Origin: Actinomycetes bacterium
GTDB taxonomy: Bacteria; Actinomycetota; Acidimicrobiia; Acidimicrobiales; Bog-793
Direction: 5' to 3'
DNA length: 10,011 nucleotides
Assembly (NCBI GenBank): GCA_021823365.1
Contig: JAKAOD010000075.1
Coordinates: 1 to 10,011 of the forward strand
The notes below the pieces were generated by a model. That model saw nothing but the letters and a program-made list of their open reading frames with translations, was not told where the DNA came from and ran no database searches. The translations under genes were made by a program, and so were the position numbers. Position 1 is the stretch's first letter. Each line of letters starts with the position of its first letter. Positions 1 to 6,663 of the stretch are shown piece by piece.

Positions 1-1056
1 TCCGATCTTACTCGAGAAGGCGGCCGACGCGGCCTGGGGCAGCTCCGAGGGGAGGTTGCCGGCGCCGACGATCGTGACGCCGCCCGGCGTCTCGACCCTG
101 CTCCCCGGCCTCGAGCCCTCGACGTTGCCGCCCAGCTCGCTCGATCCGAGGTCGACGAGCACCGATCCCGGGCGCATCCGCTCGACGGCGTGCGCCGTGA
201 CGAGCCTCGGCGGTGGGCGTCCGGGAACCTGGGCCGTCGTGATGACGACGTCGAAACGGGCGACCAGCTCGTCGAGCTCTCGCTGCTGGGCGGCCTGCTC
301 CTCGGGCGAGAGCGCACGGGCGTAGCCGCCCTCGCCGCCGGCGGGGCCGACCGAGCGCAACTCGAGCCAGCGCGCCCCCACTGACTCGATCTCCGCCCTG
401 GTCTCCGGACGGACGTCGTAGCCGGTCACCACCGCGCCGAGCCGGCGGGCGGTCCCCATCGCCTGGAGCCCCGCGACGCCGGCGCCGAGCACGAGCACCT
501 CGGCAGGCTTGGCGGTGCCTGCCGCCGTGATGAGGAGGGGGAAGAACCGGCCGAGCGTGTCCGCGGCGATCAGCGCCGCCTTGTAACCGGCGACGTTGGC
601 CTGGGAGGTGAGGGCGTCCATCGCCTGGGCCCGGCTGAGCGTTCGCGGCAGCATGTCGAGGCTGATCGCCGTGACGCCGCGCTCGGCGAGCGAGAGCGCG
701 AGACGGGGGTCGGCGAGCGGGCGGAGCATCCCGACGAGGAACTGCTCCTTGCGGATCCGGCCGACGAGCTCGCCGGTCGGAGCCGAGACGGTGACGAGCA
801 CGTCGGCGCGCTCGAGGAGCTCCCCCTCGTCGAGCACCGCCACCCCGGCGCCCGCGAACTCGCCGTCGGAGATCCGTGCGCAGGCGCCGGCGCCTTCCTC
901 GACGAGCAGGTCGATCCCGGCCGGCGCGAGCTTGGGCGCGGCCGCCGGCACGAGGGCGACGCGGCGCTCGCCGGCGGCACGCTCCTTCAGCGCAGCGACG
1001 GCGAGGCGCCCTCCGGGGCGCGTGGCGGCGACCGTCGACTCGACTGCGTGGCTCAC
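1..1056 (-). CDS. pntA: NAD(P) transhydrogenase subunit alpha (soluble NAD(H)-binding domain I), 3' end outside window
   Basis: This is the extramembranous subunit that binds NAD(H) and exchanges hydride with NADP(H) on the partner PntB, driven by the proton gradient. The visible 352 residues read in one open frame to the left edge; split-type alpha subunits are about 370-390 residues, so only a short C-terminal piece should be missing. Seen: an AlaDH/PntA N-terminal domain ([13 protein letters not shown] at 25-37), the transhydrogenase-type loop [16 protein letters not shown] (137-152), the Rossmann motif GAGVAGLQA (191-199), YDVRPE (213-218), the mobile-loop GGYA (243-246), [15 protein letters not shown] (273-287) and GSVLVDLG (297-304). 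These follow E. coli PntA closely and argue against alanine dehydrogenase. Start: GTG at 1054-1056 with AGGAG (1063-1067, minus strand) six bases upstream; no other start precedes the first conserved strand. The membrane subunits (pntA2, pntB) are expected to the left. One residue more than usual lies in the substrate loop (see findings). Confidence 0.95.
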   Translation of the reverse strand, partial: MSHAVESTVAATRPGGRLAVAALKERAAGERRVALVPAAAPKLAPAGIDLLVEEGAGACARISDGEFAGAGVAVLDEGELLERADVLVTVSAPTGELVGRIRKEQFLVGMLRPLADPRLALSLAERGVTAISLDMLPRTLSRAQAMDALTSQANVAGYKAALIAADTLGRFFPLLITAAGTAKPAEVLVLGAGVAGLQAMGTARRLGAVVTGYDVRPETRAEIESVGARWLELRSVGPAGGEGGYARALSPEEQAAQQRELDELVARFDVVITTAQVPGRPPPRLVTAHAVERMRPGSVLVDLGSSELGGNVEGSRPGSRVETPGGVTIVGAGNLPSELPQAASAAFSSKIG

Positions 1057-1184
1057 TGGCTGCTCCTGTCTCGGACGGGGGTCGCCCCCCACCTTCGTCG
1101 TCCCGGGACCGCCGGGCACAGGGGCGAAGGTCCATACGAGCTACTTTTGGCCCGGCGAGAGACGAGGGACGAGGAGGCGCGCCA
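1057..1184. promoter_or_regulatory. Divergent promoter region between pntA and fbaB
   Basis: This 128-base gap must carry the start signals of both pntA (leftward) and fbaB (rightward). Seen: AGGAG for pntA at 1063-1067; GAGGAGG for fbaB at 1171-1177, seven bases before its ATG; a TACTTT hexamer at 1142-1147 that fits the actinobacterial -10 pattern TANNNT for rightward transcription; and a 7-bp inverted repeat, ACCTTCG (1091-1097) and CGAAGGT (1125-1131), with a 27-base spacer. No convincing -35 box is seen for either direction. The role of the inverted repeat is unknown; it could be an operator or chance in GC-rich DNA. Confidence 0.5.
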
Positions 1185-2240
1185 ATGGGCGTCGACATCG
1201 CAGCGCTGCTCGGCGAGGAGGCCGACGACCTGCTCAACCACAAGAGCACGACCATCGCCCAGGAGCAGCTTCACCTGCCCGGACCCGACTATGTCGACAG
1301 GGTCTTCGCGGCTACCGACCGGTCCGTCGCGGTGCTGCGCAACCTCGAGACGACGTTGCGGCACGGCCGCCTCGGCGGCACCGGCTACCTCTCGATCCTC
1401 CCCGTCGACCAGGGCATCGAGCACTCCGGGGCGGCGAGCTTCGCCAAGGAGCCGGCGTACTTCGACCCGGCGGCGATCGTCGAGCTGGCCATCGCCGCGG
1501 ATTGCAACGCCGTGGCATCGACGCTCGGGGTGCTCGGCGCGGTCGCACGGCGCTACGCCCACAAGATCCCCTTCATCGTCAAGCTCAACCACAACGAGCT
1601 GCTCACCTATCCGGCCAAGCACGACCAGGTGCTCTTCGCCTCGGTGCGCCAGGCGGTCGACCTCGGTGCCGTCGGGGTGGGGGCGACCATCTACTTCGGT
1701 TCCGACCAGTCGACCCGCCAGATCCAGGAGGTCGGCGCAGCCTTCGCCGAGGCGCACCGTCTCGGGCTGTACACCGTGCTCTGGACCTACCTGCGCAACG
1801 AGGCGTTCAAGGCACCCGCGGCCGACTACCACCTCTCCGCAGACCTCACCGGCCAGGCGAACCATCTCGGCGTGACGATCGAGGCTGACATCATCAAGCA
1901 GAAGCAGCCGGTGAACAACGGCGGCTACACGGCGATCGGCTTCGGCAGGACCGACCCGCGCGTCTACACCGAGCTCACGACGAACCACCCGATCGACCTC
2001 ACCCGCTGGCAGGTTGTGAACTGCTACATGGGGAGGATCGGGCTCATCAATTCCGGCGGCGAGTCCGCGGGCGCCAACGACCTCGCCGAGGCGGTCCGCA
2101 CGGCGGTGATCAACAAGCGTGCTGGCGGCATGGGACTCATCCTCGGACGCAAGGCGTTCCAGCGACCGGTCGCCGAGGGCGTCGAGATCATCCACGCCGT
2201 CCAGGACGTCTATCTCGACCCCGGGGTGACCGTCGCATGA
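1185..2240 (+). CDS. fbaB: Class I fructose-bisphosphate aldolase, DhnA/FbaB type
   Basis: This enzyme reversibly cleaves fructose 1,6-bisphosphate to dihydroxyacetone phosphate and glyceraldehyde 3-phosphate in the cytosol, through a Schiff base and without a metal. The 351-residue product matches E. coli FbaB (350 residues) end to end: PGPDYVDRV (32-40), [15 protein letters not shown] (66-80), [17 protein letters not shown] (122-138), GATIYFGS (166-173), [11 protein letters not shown] (218-228), ADIIKQK (234-240), [14 protein letters not shown] (279-292) and [17 protein letters not shown] (309-325). Lys238 in ADIIKQK is the likely Schiff-base lysine by position. The ATG is preceded by GAGGAGG at seven bases, and the start matches the family N-terminus. 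Downstream korA follows after 129 bases on the same strand, with its own likely promoter. FbaB-type aldolases are often linked to gluconeogenic growth; that role here is inference. Confidence 0.97.
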   Translation: MGVDIAALLGEEADDLLNHKSTTIAQEQLHLPGPDYVDRVFAATDRSVAVLRNLETTLRHGRLGGTGYLSILPVDQGIEHSGAASFAKEPAYFDPAAIVELAIAADCNAVASTLGVLGAVARRYAHKIPFIVKLNHNELLTYPAKHDQVLFASVRQAVDLGAVGVGATIYFGSDQSTRQIQEVGAAFAEAHRLGLYTVLWTYLRNEAFKAPAADYHLSADLTGQANHLGVTIEADIIKQKQPVNNGGYTAIGFGRTDPRVYTELTTNHPIDLTRWQVVNCYMGRIGLINSGGESAGANDLAEAVRTAVINKRAGGMGLILGRKAFQRPVAEGVEIIHAVQDVYLDPGVTVA

Positions 2241-2263
2241 GCGGGGTGTGCCCGAGGGGCGGG

Positions 2264-2269
2264 TAGCAT
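2264..2269 (+). promoter_or_regulatory. Possible -10 element upstream of korAB
   Basis: TAGCAT in the 129-base fbaB-korA gap fits the TANNNT -10 pattern of actinobacterial housekeeping promoters and is preceded by GGG. Transcription would start near 2276-2279, giving a leader of about 90 bases before korA. No recognisable -35 lies 17 bases upstream (the sequence there is GC-only). A similar GTAGNNY string occurs at 6632 and 7519, ahead of two other rightward genes. This is a pattern match only. Confidence 0.25.
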
Positions 2270-2280
2270 CTCGGCTCGGC

Positions 2281-2302
2281 CCGACCGGACGTGGCCGGTC
2301 GG
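2281..2302 (+). terminator. Perfect 8-bp hairpin between fbaB and korA (terminator or leader structure)
   Basis: CCGACCGG (2281-2288) and CCGGTCGG (2295-2302) form a perfect 8-bp stem with a six-base loop. No T-run follows, so it is not a classical intrinsic terminator, although GC-rich actinobacteria often lack the T-tract. It sits 40 bases after the fbaB stop and, if the TAGCAT at 2264 is a real -10 box, it would be at the very 5' end of the korAB transcript. Either reading is possible. Confidence 0.35.
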
Positions 2303-2369
2303 CGCCGCAACGGGGCAGCGCTCGGCGTGGCTGCTCGCGCCCCGGAGCCTCGACGAGGAGGCATGCATC

Positions 2370-4292
2370 ATGACCAGCACCGCCGACCGGAGCGGAGTCC
2401 GCGACGTCGAGTCGCTTCCAAGCGCCGTGATCCGCTTCGCTGGCGACTCCGGCGACGGGATGCAGGTCACCGGCGACCAGTTCACGACCGAGTCGGCGAT
2501 CCTCGGCAACGACTTCGTGACGTTGCCGAACTTCCCGGCGGAGATCAGGGCGCCGGCGGGGACCCTCGCCGGCGTGTCCGCCTTCCAGGTCCACGTCGCG
2601 GACCACGACATCCTCACGCCGGGCGACACCCCGACCGTGCTCGTCGCGATGAACCCCGCGGCGCTCAGGGCCAATGTCGCCGACATGGCGCCCGGCGGCA
2701 CGATCATCGTCAATGCCGACGCGTTCGACGAGCGCGCGGTCGCCAAGGCCGGCTACGCCTCGAGCCCGCTCGAGGACGGGAGCCTCGCGGGCTACCGGGT
2801 CTACGAGGTGCCGATGACGGGCCTCACGCTCGAGGCCTGCAAGCCCACCGGGGCCAAGCCCCGGGACGCCGAGCGGAGCAAGAACTTCTTCGCGCTCGGC
2901 CTGCTCTCATGGATGTACCACCGCCCGCTCGACTCGGCGCTCGAGTTCATCGCGAGCCGCTACGCCGCCCGCCCGCTCGTCGTCGAGGCGAACTCCCTTG
3001 CGCTGCGGGCCGGCTGGAACTTCGGGGAGACGGCGGAGCTCTTCGAGTCTTCCTACCGCGTGCCGCCGAGGGATCTCGTCCCGGGGACGTACACGAACGT
3101 CACCGGCAACACCGCCCTTGCGTGGGGGCTGATCGCCGCGGCGCGCCTCGCCGGCCTCCCGCTGTTCCTCGGCTCCTACCCGATCACCCCCGCCTCCGAC
3201 GTGCTGCACGAGCTCGCGAAGCAGAAGCATTTCGGGGTGCGCACCCTCCAGGCCGAGGACGAGATCGCCGGCGCTGGCGCCGCGCTCGGCGCCGCGTTCG
3301 GCGGCGCCCTCGCAGTGACGACGACCTCGGGGCCAGGGATCGACCTCAAGTCCGAGACGATCGGTCTCGCCGTGAGCCTCGAGCTCCCGCTGGTCGTCGT
3401 CGACATCCAGCGCAGCGGGCCGTCGACGGGCCTGCCCACCAAGACCGAGCAGGCCGACCTGCTCCACGTCATGTACGGTCGCCACGGCGAGGCCCCTGCG
3501 CCGGTCGTCGCGGCACGCACCCCTTCGCACTGCTTCGAGGCGGCGATTGAGGCGGCGCGGATCGCGATCTGCTACCGCACGCCGGTCTACCTGCTCTCCG
3601 ACGGCTACCTCGCCAACGGCTCGGAGCCTTGGCGCCTTCCGGAGGTCTCCGAACTGGCGCCGATCGACCCGGCGTTCGCCAAGCCGCCGGCGCCCGCAGG
3701 CGGCGGGGCGCGCGTCGAGGCGTTCGAGCCCTACGCGCGCGACCCCGAGACGCTGGCACGGCCATGGGCGCTGCCGGGCACGCCGGGTCTCGAGCATCGG
3801 GTCGGGGGCCTGGAAAAGCACGACGCCACCGGCGACGTCTCCTACGACCCTGCCAATCACGAGCGGATGGTGCGCCTGCGTGCCGCCCGCATCGCAGGGA
3901 TAGCCGCCTCCGTCCCCGACGTCGAGGTCGACGACCCCGGCCTTGCCGCCGGTTCGCCGGCGCCGCTCCTCGTGCTCGGCTGGGGGTCGACCTACGGCGC
4001 GATCACCGCCTCGGTGCGGCGGGTCCGGGCACGCGGCCTCGCCGTCGCGAGCGCCCACCTCGTGCACCTCAACCCGTTCCCCCGCAACCTCGGCGAGGTG
4101 CTCCGGTGCTACGGGCGCGTCCTCGTGCCCGAGAACAACCTCGGCCAACTGGCCCGCCTCGTGCGCGCCGAGTTCCTCGTCGACGCGACTCCGCTCGGCA
4201 AGGTCGCCGGCACGCCCTTCAGCGTCGGGGAGGTCGAGCGGGCGATCGTCGAGCAGCTCGGAAGGGCCGCGAGCAGGGAGGTGGCGTCATGA
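2370..4292 (+). CDS. korA: 2-oxoglutarate:ferredoxin oxidoreductase, alpha subunit (gamma-alpha fusion)
   Basis: With KorB this forms the CoA-dependent 2-oxoacid:ferredoxin oxidoreductase that oxidises 2-oxoglutarate to succinyl-CoA and CO2 and reduces ferredoxin. The 640-residue product has the gamma domain first (AVIRFAGDSGDGMQVTG at 19-35; NFPAEIRAPAGT at 54-65), then the alpha pyrimidine-binding domain with GSYPITPAS (268-276), QAEDEIAG (294-301), TTSGPG (318-323), RSGPSTGLPTKTEQADL (348-364), GRHGE (370-374) and SDGYLANGSEP (410-420). A C-terminal domain contains the LGWGSTYGA stretch (536-544) and HLNPFPRN (566-573). Length and order match mycobacterial KorA (about 650 residues). The YPITP motif contacts the 2-oxoacid in this family. 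ATG is preceded by GAGGAGG (2355-2361) at eight bases. The stop overlaps the korB start (ATGA). 2-Oxoglutarate is assigned by similarity to mycobacterial Kor; another 2-oxoacid cannot be excluded from sequence alone. No ferredoxin gene is adjacent. Confidence 0.95.
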   Translation: MTSTADRSGVRDVESLPSAVIRFAGDSGDGMQVTGDQFTTESAILGNDFVTLPNFPAEIRAPAGTLAGVSAFQVHVADHDILTPGDTPTVLVAMNPAALRANVADMAPGGTIIVNADAFDERAVAKAGYASSPLEDGSLAGYRVYEVPMTGLTLEACKPTGAKPRDAERSKNFFALGLLSWMYHRPLDSALEFIASRYAARPLVVEANSLALRAGWNFGETAELFESSYRVPPRDLVPGTYTNVTGNTALAWGLIAAARLAGLPLFLGSYPITPASDVLHELAKQKHFGVRTLQAEDEIAGAGAALGAAFGGALAVTTTSGPGIDLKSETIGLAVSLELPLVVVDIQRSGPSTGLPTKTEQADLLHVMYGRHGEAPAPVVAARTPSHCFEAAIEAARIAICYRTPVYLLSDGYLANGSEPWRLPEVSELAPIDPAFAKPPAPAGGGARVEAFEPYARDPETLARPWALPGTPGLEHRVGGLEKHDATGDVSYDPANHERMVRLRAARIAGIAASVPDVEVDDPGLAAGSPAPLLVLGWGSTYGAITASVRRVRARGLAVASAHLVHLNPFPRNLGEVLRCYGRVLVPENNLGQLARLVRAEFLVDATPLGKVAGTPFSVGEVERAIVEQLGRAASREVAS

Positions 4293-5329
4293 CCGCGACC
4301 GGGCAGGCCGTCCCCGCGACGTCCCGGAAGGACTGGGCGAGCGACCAGGAGGTCCGCTGGTGCCCGGGCTGCGGGGACTACTCGATCCTCGCGGCGGTGC
4401 AACTGTTGCTCCCCGAGCTCGGCGTGGCGCGCGAGCGCACGGTCTTCGTGTCGGGCATCGGTTGCGCGGCGCGTTTCCCCTATTACATGAGCACCTACGG
4501 GATGCACACGATCCACGGCCGCGCGCCCGCGATCGCGACGGGCCTCGCCATCTCCCGCCCGGACCTGGACGTCTGGGTCGTCACCGGTGACGGCGACGCG
4601 CTGTCGATCGGCGGCAACCACCTGATCCACGCGCTGCGCCGCAACGTCAACATCACGATCCTCCTCTTCAACAACCAGATCTACGGGCTGACCAAGGGCC
4701 AGTTCTCACCGACGTCGGAGCTCGGCAAGGTGACGAAGTCGACGCCGTTCGGCTCACTCGACACGCCGTTCAACCCGATTGCCCTTGCCCTCGGCGCAGG
4801 GGCGACCTTCGTCGCCCGCACCCACGACATGGATCGCAAGCACATGATGGAGACCTTCCGGCGGGCGCACGAGCACAAGGGCGCGGCGCTCGTCGAGGTC
4901 TACCAGAACTGCAACGTCTTCAATGACGGCGCCTTCGAGCAGGTGACCGGCAAGGCGGCGCGCGAGGAGATGCTGGTGCCGCTCGTGGACGGCGAGCCCG
5001 TGCGCTTCGGCGCGACCCTCCACAAGGGCGTCGCGCTCACGCCGGATGGCCGGCTCGGGATCGTCGAGGTCACCGACGTCGGCGAGCCGGCGCTCCTCGT
5101 CCACGACGAACGGCGAGCGGACCCCGCCCTCGCCTTCCTTCTCGCCCATCTCGCCCAAGGGCCCTTTGAGCCGACGCCGATCGGGGTGTTCCGCGCCGTC
5201 GAGCGCCCCGACTACGGGAGTCTCGTCGATGCGCAGATCGACGAGGTGCGCCGGCGCAAGGGGGGCGGGGACCTCGACGCGCTGCTGCGCTCGGGGACGA
5301 CGTGGACGGTGGACGGGCCCGAAGGCTGA
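4289..5329 (+). CDS. korB: 2-oxoglutarate:ferredoxin oxidoreductase, beta subunit (TPP and 4Fe-4S binding)
   Basis: This is the catalytic partner of KorA, binding thiamine diphosphate-Mg and one [4Fe-4S] cluster that passes electrons to ferredoxin. The 346-residue product shows WCPGCGDY (24-31), SGIGCAARFPYY (55-66), HGRAPAIATG (76-85), the TPP motif GDGDALSIGGNH (100-111) ending in NNQIYGLTKGQ (128-138), and YQNCNVFND (205-213). Cys25, Cys28, Cys59 and Cys208 are the four cluster ligands expected in this family. The strings GLTKGQFSPTSE and KVTKSTPFGSLD closely follow mycobacterial KorB; the C-terminal domain (about 230-346) ends with TWTVDGPEG. Its ATG overlaps the korA TGA by four bases and has AGGGAGGT (4275-4282) six bases upstream, so translation is probably coupled. 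The protein is slightly shorter than the M. tuberculosis homologue, mainly at the N-terminus. Two GC hairpins follow the stop. Confidence 0.96.
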   Translation: MTATGQAVPATSRKDWASDQEVRWCPGCGDYSILAAVQLLLPELGVARERTVFVSGIGCAARFPYYMSTYGMHTIHGRAPAIATGLAISRPDLDVWVVTGDGDALSIGGNHLIHALRRNVNITILLFNNQIYGLTKGQFSPTSELGKVTKSTPFGSLDTPFNPIALALGAGATFVARTHDMDRKHMMETFRRAHEHKGAALVEVYQNCNVFNDGAFEQVTGKAAREEMLVPLVDGEPVRFGATLHKGVALTPDGRLGIVEVTDVGEPALLVHDERRADPALAFLLAHLAQGPFEPTPIGVFRAVERPDYGSLVDAQIDEVRRRKGGGDLDALLRSGTTWTVDGPEG

Positions 5330-5337
5330 ACGCAGGA

Positions 5338-5354
5338 GCGCCGGGGTCCGGCGC
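5338..5354 (+). terminator. GC hairpin just after korB (probable terminator)
   Basis: GCGCCGG (5338-5344) and CCGGCGC (5348-5354) form a perfect 7-bp stem with a three-base loop, beginning eight bases after the korB stop. There is no T-run. Its position at the end of the korAB unit, facing a convergent gene, supports a terminator role. Confidence 0.5.
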
Positions 5355-5365
5355 CAGTGCCGTGG

Positions 5366-5391
5366 GTCGCCCCGCCCCCGGGGCGGGCGAC
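5366..5391 (-). terminator. GC hairpin between convergent korB and DUF1015 gene
   Basis: GTCGCC (5366-5371) pairs with GGCGAC (5386-5391), continuing inward after a one-base bulge with CGCC against GGCG, leaving a short C/G loop. On the minus strand it starts 13 bases past the DUF1015 stop. It has no T-tract. With the hairpin at 5338 it makes one hairpin for each of the two converging transcripts. Confidence 0.45.
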
Positions 5392-5404
5392 GCCCGGCGG
5401 CTCT

Positions 5405-6622
5405 CTAGCCCTGCACCGGGCGGAAGACCATGCCGGTTCGTGGCTTGGGCTGGAAGAATGTCGTCTTCGGCGGCATGCGCCGCCCGCTGTGCGCCGTCTC
5501 GGCGATCTGGGCCACTGTTGCCGGCCTGAGAAGGTAGGCGTGATCCGCCGTCCCCGAGCAGACCGCCTGGGCCGCGTTGCGAGCGCCGTGCAAGTAGGAG
5601 ACCTCGTGCGCGGGGAGCCCGGCGAGCGCGACATCGAGCCGGCTCGAATCGAGGTCGGCATCTGCCTCCTCGAGCAAGCGCTGGCGCGGTCTGAGCAGGA
5701 GATTGCCGTCGCTCGTGACGAGGCCGATGGCGGCGTCCCGCGCCATCACCGCCTGCAGCTCGACAGGGTCGGCCGGGCCCGGGGAGAGCTCGAAGTGCTC
5801 GTCGAGCGCTCCTGCGAGGTCGAGGCCGGCCGGCAAGCCCGAGACGAGCCGGTGGATTGGCTCGACGACCAGCTCGTCCTCGCAGAGCTCGACGACGTAG
5901 GCCATCACGAGGTCGTAGGCTCCCGGCGCCCCCGCGTTGGCGCGGCGACGCTCCGCCTGGTAGAGGCTCGCCGTCTCGTAGCGGTGGTGGCCGTCGGCGA
6001 TGACGACGGGGCTCGCCTCGACGCGTTCGGCGATCGACGCGATCACCTCGGGATCGGCGACCGGCCACATCTCGTGGCGGACGTCGTCGTCGTCGCTCGC
6101 CGCCATCGCGGCCGGCGCGTGCGCTGCCACCTCGGCGCAGCGGGCGGCGAGGCCGCTCGACAGCGACAGACCCCAGATCGGCGAGAGGTTCGCCCGGCAC
6201 GCGCGAAGCAGGTCGAGGCGATCGCCCTTCGGGCGCGGCATCGTCCGCTCGTGCGGCAGCACCTCGCCGTCGCCCTCGCTGTCGAGGCCGAGTGCCCCGA
6301 CGACCCCCGTCGTCGAGCGCGCCTGCCCTTCTTCGGCCACATAGCTCATCCGGTAGACGTAGATCGACTCGCGGAAGTCCCGGCGCAGCACGCCTTGTGC
6401 CCGCCAGCTCTCGAGGAGCGCCGCGGCATGGGCGTAGCGGTCGAGGCCGGCCTTCTCGTCGGGGGCCGGCAGCTCGAGCAGGATCGAGTTGTAGGGGCTG
6501 CGCGACGCCACGCGATCCCGCTCGGTCGGTGCGACGACGTCGTAGGGGGGCGCGATCACCTCTGCGAGCGCGACGGCCTCCGGGTCGTAGCGCAGCCCTG
6601 CGAAGGGCTCGAAGCGGGCCAT
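5405..6622 (-). CDS. DUF1015 family protein (COG4198-like), function unknown
   Basis: The 405-residue product belongs to the conserved DUF1015 family, whose biochemical activity I do not know. Seen: the N-terminal FEPFAGLRYDP (4-14) followed by VIAPPYDVV (22-30), SPYNSI (42-47), RMSYV (91-95), a central ADGHHRYETA (209-218), and the C-terminal signature MPPKTTFFQPKPRTG (383-397). These are the family landmarks in the usual order, and the length is usual. There is no signal peptide or membrane segment, so it is probably cytosolic. The His-rich ADGHHRYE string suggests a catalytic or metal/phosphate site, which is inference. The chosen ATG (6620-6622) starts MARFEPFAGLRY as in relatives; an in-frame ATG 135 bases upstream would add a 45-residue Arg/Pro-rich, unconserved leader and overlap the divergent gene. 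The ribosome site is poor (AGGTGG ending one base before ATG). It converges on korB and diverges from the HAD gene. Confidence 0.88.
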   Translation of the reverse strand: MARFEPFAGLRYDPEAVALAEVIAPPYDVVAPTERDRVASRSPYNSILLELPAPDEKAGLDRYAHAAALLESWRAQGVLRRDFRESIYVYRMSYVAEEGQARSTTGVVGALGLDSEGDGEVLPHERTMPRPKGDRLDLLRACRANLSPIWGLSLSSGLAARCAEVAAHAPAAMAASDDDDVRHEMWPVADPEVIASIAERVEASPVVIADGHHRYETASLYQAERRRANAGAPGAYDLVMAYVVELCEDELVVEPIHRLVSGLPAGLDLAGALDEHFELSPGPADPVELQAVMARDAAIGLVTSDGNLLLRPRQRLLEEADADLDSSRLDVALAGLPAHEVSYLHGARNAAQAVCSGTADHAYLLRPATVAQIAETAHSGRRMPPKTTFFQPKPRTGMVFRPVQG

Positions 6623-6663
6623 GCCACCTGCGTAGCACAGGATGGCAGGATCGTGAGGTGGAC
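6623..6663. promoter_or_regulatory. 41-base divergent start region, DUF1015 gene / HAD phosphatase gene
   Basis: Both start codons lie at the edges of only 41 bases. The ends are near mirror images: CCACCT (6624-6629) is the AGGTGG of the leftward gene and AGGTGG (6656-6661) precedes the rightward ATG. There is a TAGCAC (6633-6638) resembling a degenerate -10 box for rightward transcription. The space is too small for two separate full promoters with long leaders, so overlapping promoters, short leaders or promoters inside the opposite gene are likely. Confidence 0.35.

Noticed and set aside
1..1056. Alanine dehydrogenase as an alternative to PntA.
   Set aside because: The [18 protein letters not shown] loop, GGYA mobile loop and [15 protein letters not shown] are transhydrogenase features; the length and C-terminal direction also fit PntA.
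1077..1089. GGGGG-TCG-CCCCC mini-hairpin upstream of pntA.
   Set aside because: Five G-C pairs with a three-base loop are expected by chance in such DNA and nothing else supports a function.
8..1255. 415-residue minus-strand open frame overlapping pntA.
   Set aside because: It is in a different frame from pntA, very Arg-rich and motif-free; the pntA frame, starting at GTG 1056, holds all conserved motifs.
1053..2606. 517-residue minus-strand open frame opposite fbaB.
   Set aside because: Antisense shadow of fbaB and the start of korA; no recognisable motif.
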